Positions 56,201 through 64,000 of a DNA stretch of 64,000 bases are shown here, piece by piece; position 1 is the first letter of the stretch; every line of letters starts with the position of its first letter. The notes under the pieces were generated by a model. That model was not told the origin of the DNA and made no database searches. It was given only the letters and a program-made list of their open reading frames with translations. Made by a program: the position numbers and the translations under genes. This stretch comes from Symsagittifera roscoffensis (lineage: Eukaryota; Xenacoelomorpha; Acoela; Convolutidae): assembly GCF_963678635.1 (NCBI RefSeq), contig NC_087067.1, forward strand, positions 23,319,547-23,383,546, read 5' to 3'.

Positions 56201-57270
56201 AGCTTTTCAAACAAGGTTTTGCGAAGCTCATTGACGTTCTTTGGATAATTGTGTCGCACTCGATCTTTACAAAACTTAAGATGTATGTTGAAAATGTTTG
56301 ATCTGTTGAAGAAACAGTCACAGCTGGGACATCGAAAACACTCAAAGAGAGAATGAATATCATTTGTATGAATGATATAATTGTTAAATCTCAGTAATTT
56401 GACTGCTTTTTCAAACTTTCCAGTACTTCGCTTGGCTAATTCTCCAACATATTCTCCTTCTTGAATGTCAAAATCAAATATAAAGATGTTTCTTTGCACA
56501 AATTCCTCGACAACAGGTAAGAAAAATTTTAGGATCATAACCAGATTTTGTTATAAATTCTGCAAATTATCTGGAAGTGTGAGAGTCGAGATCATTGTAT
56601 CCGTTCATGTACATAACTAATGTGCGGAAATGACACCAATGATCATTGTATGGTTCCTTGTCTTTGTTAGATAAAAGACAGTTAACAGAATGGTATTTCA
56701 GTAAAGGTTCGGGTAAAACAGAGTCCGGACAACCCGTTGGGATGTTTTTGAGCATCGCAGCAAAAATATCAAACGTTTCTTCTTTTCCTTGAATTGTTAT
56801 CAAATTCGCTTTCGTACACAGTAAGTAGGATCTTTCAATTAAAGTGTTGTTTTCATGAGACGATTCATGGGACGAATTCCGAAGGACGAATCCCAGAGCA
56901 ATGTTGATTTTAGCGGCAGAATCGAGCTTGTTGAAGACTTATTCAAGTTTCTCATTGATTATTTTAGTATCTAACTTGAACATTTGGAAGTAAAATACCT
57001 TACGCCTCCCATTTTTCATCTCCGAAACAAGCAGAAAATTAGACAAGCACTAATTTGCTCCTTTAGTTTTTCACCATCTTTCCCTTCTTCCTCCACAATC
57101 TTGTTCAAATCCGCTACAGTATCACTGGGTTTCTGTTGTTTTGCTCCATTATCCTTTCTCCGATGTTGTTGGAGAGAGTAGTAACTTGAGAACTCTTGTT
57201 CACAAAAAGTACCAACCGTCGACTGCTTCAAAGTTGAAGGTGCATGCTTCTTGGCCATTTGATAGTTCAT
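53226..57270 (-). pseudogene. Maverick/Polinton-type protein-primed DNA polymerase B, copy 2
   Basis: Same domain order as copy 1, with motif C DTDS at 53,693-53,704. Copy 2 has one T fewer in the run at about 54,431, so the segment 54,229-54,672 is a single 147-codon frame across the GYKVEEMWGCEWW part, where copy 1 is split. Motif B reads MKFLGNSSYGY, a Leu to Phe change. A 4-bp loss near 55,376 damages another segment. The late stop before the C-terminus is shared with copy 1. Neither copy is functional. Confidence 0.95.
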
Positions 57271-57623
57271 TTCCCATCAAATGGCCAAGAAGGTAGAATA
57301 CTTACAATCAGTACAAGAAATAACTCCTCTAACACATATTTTTTGATGTCGAGCTGCGTTTTGGCGATTGTACATAATTCCACATTCTCCACACTTCAAT
57401 TTCTCCTTTCGGCTAAGGGCTGGCCTTATCTAAAAAAACTTGGGACTTTAGAATTGTTCCAAAAAATAAAAAATTAAAGTACCAATTGAATGAAAATAGT
57501 TACTTTTTTGTTTTTGCGAAGTAAAGAAATGTAAGATTTGAAGTAAAATTCGTTTAACTGTTTCTGATTGGCAAACAAAATGAATGATTTGAACAAATAA
57601 AATAAGCGTATTTATACTAACAA

Positions 57624-57803
57624 TGATGTCATCGCCTACGCAATTATACTTTTATGGCAATGACGCCTTTCTATGAACAGACGTGACGTCATCGCCTACG
57701 CAATTTTCCTGTTATGGTAATGACTTCATTCTATAAACAGAATTGACTTCACCACCCACGCAATTTTCCTTTTATGGTAACGACGTCATCGCCTAGGCAA
57801 TTT
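57624..57803. repeat. 60-bp repeat array with TGACGTCA sites (copy 2)
   Basis: Same array as copy 1, with perfect TGACGTCA at 57,684-57,691 followed by TCG where copy 1 has CCG. Confidence 0.8.
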
Positions 57804-58028
57804 TCCAAGTACGGAGAAATAACTAGAATTTTCCAGAAAAGATTTCAATCAATCAGAACTCTGCAGTTTCTAGACATAACTTTGAAACAAAAATAATCGT
57901 TTTTTTCTCGTAATTTCCTTATAGTTGAAACAGATCAATTTTTTGGACGATTATTTTGTCCAAAATAGAGTTCTCCGACTAAGCAAAGGTCTATTAAGGA
58001 AGGTTTCTCAATCAAAGCTACTTTTGAT

Positions 58029-58385
58029 TTGAGTTTTGAGTATCAAAGATATAAACTTACTGCTGAGTTACACTTAAGTAGAGAAGAAAATTTGAAGTTA
58101 ATCAAAAAGTCGTATGATAATATTTCAATGTCTCTTTTTATTCCTCACCCAATTCCAAAAATTGTCAAAATTCCCCAGCAAAATTGTTTAATCCTCCACT
58201 TCTTTAAAGATTTTCAAAGTTCAAAATCTTGCATGATAAGTTTTGGAATAAGATTTCCAGAGATTCGCTTCGAAAAATTCATCAATTTCGAGCTATCTTC
58301 TCAAATCTACATCAAATTCAAAGAACTTGACTATCTACTCAAAAACCAACAGTTTTTCATTGATTGTATACAGAAAAACCAATAG
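58029..58385 (+). CDS. Unknown 118-codon protein of the unit, copy 2
   Basis: Same frame, length and apparent sequence as the copy at 45,311-45,667, again downstream of the 60-bp array and divergent from polymerase B. No function is recognised. Confidence 0.4.
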   Translation: MSFEYQRYKLTAELHLSREENLKLIKKSYDNISMSLFIPHPIPKIVKIPQQNCLILHFFKDFQSSKSCMISFGIRFPEIRFEKFINFELSSQIYIKFKELDYLLKNQQFFIDCIQKNQ

Positions 58386-58968
58386 ACTTCATGGGAAATC
58401 TTCTTATTTTTACGCCGAACAACTTTTGGTCATTTATTTTAGCAATTGCTTTTGTGTATATATATTTTTTTGAGAGTTAGTCTAGTTTCAAGCAATTAAT
58501 TTAGAGCTTTAATATTTCTTATACTTTTAGAATAAAAATTTTGATTAAACTATAAATTAAATTAATTTTGGATGTTTCATTTAGCACTACTTTAGCACTA
58601 AAAATTTTAAAGTATTTTTCCTCATTCCGCATTGTATTTTTCCTCTATCTTCGTTTTTAATTCACTTTTGAAGCAAAATATTGTCAATATTGCCTTATCC
58701 ATTAATTTTCTACGCAATCAAATATTTCTCGAAGCACACTACCCACTAAAACGACATCATCTTAAAAAAAGTAAAAACAATTTTTTTTTCTATTTTTTGT
58801 ATGAATACGGTCGGAATAATCTGTGCTACTTGCACAGTAACCGGCTAACCCTTATGTTGGGTTGAGTTTTTTTGGTAAGTGTTGCTTGCACTGAAGGGGG
58901 AGTTCTATCCCAGTTTTTGTAAATAAACGAGTGTTCTCAGCCCTAAAAAAGACCACCTCCTTAGGATC

Positions 58969-58989
58969 TTGTTAAGCGCAGCTTAACAA
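58969..58989. other. 9-bp perfect hairpin near unit start (copy 3)
   Basis: Same hairpin and position as in units 1 and 2. Confidence 0.7.
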
Positions 58990-59622
58990 CCGAGACCCGA
59001 TACAATCGCTTTTTCTACTTCCCCCTAAAGCTGGCTCTTTTCCGGGTATGATTAAATTTAATCGTCCCAATTCCGGAATTTTTTCATCCTGTTTTTTTGT
59101 GGATATCAATTCCTAACTTTCTTTCTTTTATCATCGAAAATTTGGCATGCTTAAAATAATTTGTTATCAAAACTGAACCCAAGGATGTCAATCATTGGTC
59201 TGAACCAGCAATTGAATTGTTCAACTAGTTTATTTGCTTGAAGCTATCTATGTTGAAACAGTGATTGAACCTAATAACATTATTTTATTAGTTGTAAGCG
59301 GGTTGAAACCAAAACAGGTTTAAGCCGAATTATAACAACGAAGAACAAACAAACCAACTCAACTCATGTTTCAAAATTTTTTATTTTTTGTTTTTCTTTA
59401 ATTTGCGCTTTTTTAAGATGATCATTTTTTCGAGGCTTCCGAAAAAAAAATAAAAAGTTTTGTTATAGAGTACCTTTTTTTCTGGCTACTAAAAGCTTCT
59501 TATTCTCACAGCTCTGTTTCTGAGTAAGGCTGTAAAAATCCACAACCCAGAAATTGAAACATGAGCAAATTGTTATCAGCTTCATTGTATGAGTTGGCCT
59601 GCTCGATGTCCATGTACATGTC

Positions 59623-60753
59623 TTTTAAAAATGATTTTTTTATTCTGCCGCCTTATGGCCAAAGCGAATCTTGGAGATCCCATCGAATCTATAATTTCGC
59701 TAAAGTCAGCTAACTGCCCGTATTTTATTGCATCAAAGTTAAATAGAATGGAATGGGGGTAAAAAGTGCTTTAAGTTGGTATTTAACTCATTATTATGAA
59801 CGGCGGAATAAATTTTTGATTTTAGGGAGATGAATTTTCTGATCAAGTTCCCACCAGTCTCGTTTTTAAGCTTCAACAGAAGTTTCTTGTTTGTAACGTC
59901 GAAAAGGAATGGTCCTCATCATAATTTGTTGTGTCGAAACCAGCTAAAATTTTCTCTAAGTCTCGGTAAACATTATCAGTTTTTATGGCAAAACAAAACT
60001 GCCTGGGGAGGAGTACAGTAGTTCCAAACATAGATTCGATTCCATGTTTTGATAATGAAATTGAAACATGGAACGGTTGGCGAGGTCTAAGATGATTGCA
60101 TCAACTATCATAAAGTTTTCTTGTGACTTTTTTGTTTCCGAAAAGCTGATTGTGTTTAAAAAATCGTTAAAGATTTGAAAACTCTTCATTGTGTTAAGAG
60201 CTGTTTTTTGAAGAAGATCCCTCTCATTCATGACAATCTTCGAATTTTTTCTTCCTACCACTGCTGAATTACCAATCAAATTGTGAATTTTTTGATGGAA
60301 TTCCTTTACCGCATCTTTTCGTAAATGGTTGTTGAGGTCGATAAAGGTTTCTATCCAGTGACTCTGACGGAACTGGAGAATTTTGTACGGGGTGAGTTTT
60401 TTTCATTCTCAGCTCGAGGTACAACTTTAGGATAAGGTAATGTAATGTCTGCAGAAGCTTTGGCACCTTTAAGAGTGTGATGTTTCCCAATATGTCGACT
60501 CTCTCGTTGCTCATTGCACCGATGCCCACTATTTCAGGAGCGGAAGTAAGAGGGCACTCAGAGAAGAAGTCAAAAAAAACTTCGGTTTTCGTCTAATTGA
60601 ATTCAACTATATAACCCCACTGGGAGATTCCGCTGGTGAGCAGTATGTATTCTAACCTTTGTTCATCTATTGAAAAATCGCTTAATGGCAAACGGCAGTG
60701 TTTCAATACCCGTGCGAATTGTTTGCGTCAATAGTAAGGATGGCTATGAGGGG
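59623..60753 (-). pseudogene. Protein-primed DNA polymerase B (type A), palm/thumb remnant, copy 3
   Basis: Same remnants as copies 1 and 2, including the lost motif C aspartates near 60,000. Confidence 0.85.
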
Positions 60754-60801
60754 CGAAAAATTGTAGTTTTTGTTTGCTTTGTAAAACCGGCGCGACTATA
60801 C

Positions 60802-61180
60802 TGGTAACACTCCTACTCCATCCTAGAGGATTTGTCCATATTGATTGCTCGCGGGAGAAGTCGAGTTTCTGGTAATTATGGTAACACTCACATTCCCTCC
60901 CAAACTATTTGTCCACATTGATTGCTCGCGGGGGAAGTCCAGTTTCTGGGTATTCTGGTTACACTCACACTCCCTCCTAGTCTATTTGTCCATATTAATT
61001 GCTCGGGGGGAATCGAAACTCTGGGTATTCTGGTAACACTCACACTCCCTCCTAGACTATTTGTTCATATTGATTGCTCGCGGGGGAATCGAAACTCTGG
61101 GTATTCTGGTAACACTCACACTCCCTCCTAGACTATTTGTTCATATTGATTGCTCGCGGGGGAAGTCCAGTTTCTGGGAA
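60802..61180 (+). repeat. 77-bp tandem repeat array, five units (copy 3)
   Basis: Same five-unit organisation as the other copies. Confidence 0.95.
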
Positions 61181-61959
61181 GTTTTCTAAGGAATTGAAAT
61201 ATGAGTGGAAATTTTGTTCTTTTTTTCAACATACCAACTTTACGCGCAAGTGGCCGAGTTTTTGAAATAAATCTCTATCCGAAAAAAAAATTTTACGAAA
61301 ATTCTGCGGCGCTAGCATGAAGCTATACGACGCAATTGAATCTGAGATTTTCGAAGTGTTTTTCGATTTTTCAGTTTTTTTCTGTACAGTTTTTCATGTA
61401 TACCGAGATCAATAAGAAAGCACATTTCTTTTCAGTGCAGATATTACAGAAAAAAAATGTTTTCCAAATCGCTCTTCGCCAGCACTTTGATTATAAAGTG
61501 TAAGTCATAATGTGATAAAAAATTGAGTTACCACTAAAAGTAATTTGCTGTTATTCTGTTAAGGTTTATCTCATTGTCCGCTCTACTCAGAAACTTATTT
61601 GTGTAATAGCAATTTTGAAGTATAACAACATTGATTGAGAAGTTTTTCGCGCGTAACCAACAAAATGTAGCATCTTCCCAAACCGTAGCATGTTCCTGGT
61701 TTTTATACCGATTAAATCTAATTACTTCTTTTTTTCCACGTGAATTTGTCTCGATGACGACTCAAGGGAGCTAATCAGCTCTTCCATCCTATTCGGTCCC
61801 CTTTTGGACTCGAACTTTAAAAAATACTTTTTCCCAAACTCGATTACTACTAAGGCGTAGCCAAACGGTTGATGGATTTCAAATGTTTGCATGCTAGATT
61901 TTTGCCGATCAGGTGGAGGCCCGTATACTCAAATCAAATTAGGTTACTCTGGGTGCGTA

Positions 61960-63073
61960 TCATCGAACTGTTAAAAATTTGAATTTTTGGTCATGGTTTC
62001 CTGAATAAGGAATTGTGATGACAGCATCTTTGTCTTGATAGCACATTTCTTGATGACGTCTCAGAGTTTCGATGGAAGCACATGAGTGGAAACATTTGCG
62101 GCAACTATCAAATTGGAATCGATGAACTGTGTACAGCAGGTACTCCTCCAGTTTCTGGAGAGACATAGTGATACTATAACCGATCTTTCAGTAGCAGCAA
62201 GTCCACAATCAGATAAATACTGAATCTGACTGATTCTATTAAGGGCAACAATTCGTCAATGTTGAACCTAATAAGAAAATTAAATTTCACATTTACCTGA
62301 AGAAAAATATTGAGGAGGTATTAGGATTTTCAAATCAAAACAACTAGATTTTTCTGAACAAAAGACCTTGTTTTGACAATTTTTCAGTCTTTCAAATATG
62401 TGCATATTCATCAGACCAATTGGCATTTTGTATTTCTCGTTAGTTTTTACAGTTTCTTTTTTGTCGAGATCATTGGGTTGAAAGTTCGTTTTTCTCCAGC
62501 CACCATCTAGATGTGAGGCAAAGGGTTGGCTCATTCACGCTGTGATATGCTGCAACAAAGCAGTATAGAAAGCGATAGTCATCAGCTTCAGTGTTGGCGT
62601 TTGAGCTGAGTAGAAGCAGCACTGAGTGAATCGGGTAGCTCGGGGTAGGATCCGGCATTTTCAGCTCGATAAATTATCCAACCCTTTCTATGAGAACAGA
62701 ATAAGTCGACTTGGTCAACCATATATTCAATCAGTTCCATATAGTAATTTTAGCTATTCCATCGAAGTACATTGTCAATGTCTTAGTGTTTACGAACAGC
62801 ACAGACTTTTCGTAATTTCCACTTTTTGCGTCTCGCACAGTGAGAGTTTTTATCTTTACCACTTCCATATGAAATTGCACTTTGTTCGGGCCCTCTTTGA
62901 ACACTTCCAGATTGAGAGCGTCAAATTCCTCTTTGCTTTTCATAAAGATTTGAAACAAATTAGTTTCTTCTTCCTTAACTTCGAGATCTTATCGGAACAA
63001 AACCGCTCTGAACGCGCTTTCCGTTGGCGCAGCAGAATAGGTCGTCTCAATGCCATCCCATTTTGGGAATGAG
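61960..63073 (-). pseudogene. Protein-primed DNA polymerase B (type A), N-terminal remnant, copy 3
   Basis: Same as copies 1 and 2. Near 62,135 it carries the copy-1 base (CAGCAGG), while near 63,030 it shares the copy-2 base (GCAGCAG). The copies therefore show mixed variants. Confidence 0.75.
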
Positions 63074-64000
63074 TCCTTCATCAGCAGATTTTGGTGATAG
63101 CTTTCCGCAGTGAGAAATAATTTATGGAAATCGTTACAATGACTTTGTGTGTACCAGCTCAACCAGCTCTCGGGCTTCCCTCAAACTCTCGAAGGATTAC
63201 GAAGAATCATTGCAAACTCATTGCAAAGAGTTTGACACTCATTTCAAACAGTTTGAATCACTCATTGCAACCAGTTTGTGGAGGAGGCTGAGGAAGGATT
63301 TTTGCTCAAGTCTTCTTAAGTTCATTTCTGAGATCAGCATTTTTTTTCACACTGCGGGCAGGGAAGAGGTGCTACGATAGAAGTAGAGCTAGAAATTGTT
63401 GATTTAACTAAAAATATTCAGGAAAATTTCAAAACGAGCTGTGACTTGATCTAACAATTAAAAGTTTTAAGAACAAAGACAATTAAGAGCTATTAACACG
63501 AGTTAAACTTCGGCGTGATCTCGACATTAAGTGATTTTGTTTCCAAAACAGGTTTTTAATTACAGCTTTAGGCCCTATATGTCTCATTACCTTGTTCAAG
63601 TGCAAGGGTTTTTTATATCAAAAACTGTTTCGCTTACAGCCTCAAGAATAATTTCTTGTAAGGGTTGGCAACTTTTAGGGAACTGGTTTTGACTTTCAAA
63701 TAGCATTTCAGCACTAAGCCACACAACTTATAGCTTAAGCTGATTTATATTGAGCCTAACACTCTGACTATTTTAAAATGGAAAACAGTTTGTTTTTGAT
63801 GAGTTCAAGCCGACTACTCGATATACTTAAATAGGTACTAAAAACTGAAGCAAGGAGATAAAATTTTTCAAAAATTTTTTGCCCACAATTACAAGAACTA
63901 ATTAAATTATGTGCTAGAAACAGAAAAACGAAGCGTTTTCAATTTGTTTTAAATGAATATGATCAAAGCTGCCGATGTTTGTAACCATAGATTGTCATTT
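63074..64000. other. Non-coding spacer of the third unit, cut by window end
   Basis: Equivalent to 37,651-38,577 of unit 1, with no gene. A G-to-T change is seen in the TTTTGTATATC/TTTTTTATATC phrase near 63,611. Confidence 0.5.

Larger units (their letters stand above)
45750..58467. repeat. 12.7-kb tandem unit, copy 2
   Basis: Second unit, 12,718 bp, nearly identical to copy 1 over its whole length. Differences noted by eye: 18 extra bases after AAACCT at about 52,047, a shorter T run at about 54,431 that restores an open polymerase segment, a 4-bp loss near 55,376, and isolated substitutions. Confidence 0.98.
58468..64000. repeat. 12.7-kb tandem unit, copy 3 (cut by window end)
   Basis: The third unit starts at TTTTGAGAGTTAGTC and is nearly identical to the others up to the end of the window, about 5.5 kb into the unit. 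The array therefore continues beyond the window, with at least three copies. Confidence 0.98.

Noticed and set aside
33044..64000. Centromeric or telomeric satellite
   Set aside because: The unit is 12.7 kb and contains decayed genes. No telomere repeat (TTAGGC) array was seen.

Overview
The window is eukaryotic and most consistent with a Caenorhabditis-like nematode. Evidence: AT-rich non-coding DNA with long A/T homopolymers, nematode-style splice acceptors (TTTTCAG/TTTTCCAG) with short introns of about 80 nt, and mobile elements of types known from these worms. I see no rRNA, tRNA, CRISPR or bacterial genes. The species cannot be fixed from sequence alone. Almost everything recognisable is mobile-element DNA, and nearly every long reading frame is broken, so this reads as repeat-rich accessory chromatin.

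Region 1 (1 to about 13,450, clearly GC-richer than the rest) is the 3' part of a very large Ty3/gypsy-type LTR retroelement. It runs in order: integrase with a GPY/F-like tail (1-790), an acidic segment, a TARG1-like macrodomain (1,655-2,092), a non-coding gap holding three consecutive hairpins, and about 8.5 kb of reading frame without reverse transcriptase (2,559-11,359). That long segment holds a coiled coil, one SGNH/GDSL hydrolase with all catalytic blocks, a second SGNH-like domain, and several unrecognised regions. A second hairpin module, a polypurine tract and a 3' LTR with a TATA box follow. Frameshifts and in-frame stops show the copy is dead. The domain set (integrase, macrodomain, SGNH hydrolase) is the most unusual coding content here.

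Region 2 (about 13,450-33,040) is AT-rich and gene-poor. It holds a 539-bp-spaced duplication (15.7-16.6 kb), a diverged duplication (17-18.3 kb), and a family of about 490-625 bp non-autonomous elements (22.9-28.6 kb, plus older relics). These insert between A and T without target-site duplication and have a palindrome near one end and a hairpin near the other, which suggests Helitron-like elements. A 297-bp tandem repeat with exon/intron-like periodicity lies at 30.05-31.1 kb. Two plausible host-type coding features are an exon at 29,616-29,754 and a small three-exon gene at 32,326-32,826.

Region 3 (33,044-64,000, continuing past the edge) is a head-to-tail array of a nearly identical 12.7-kb unit: two complete copies and a partial third. 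Each complete unit carries, on the minus strand, remnants of two different protein-primed family B DNA polymerases of Maverick/Polinton or related virus-like type. One is nearly full length with motifs A, B and C visible but with frameshifts and stops. The other is split and has lost the motif C aspartates. Each unit also has a 77-bp repeat array, a 60-bp repeat array with TGACGTCA sites, and a 118-codon open frame of unknown function. No capsid, packaging ATPase, protease or integrase gene was recognised in the unit.
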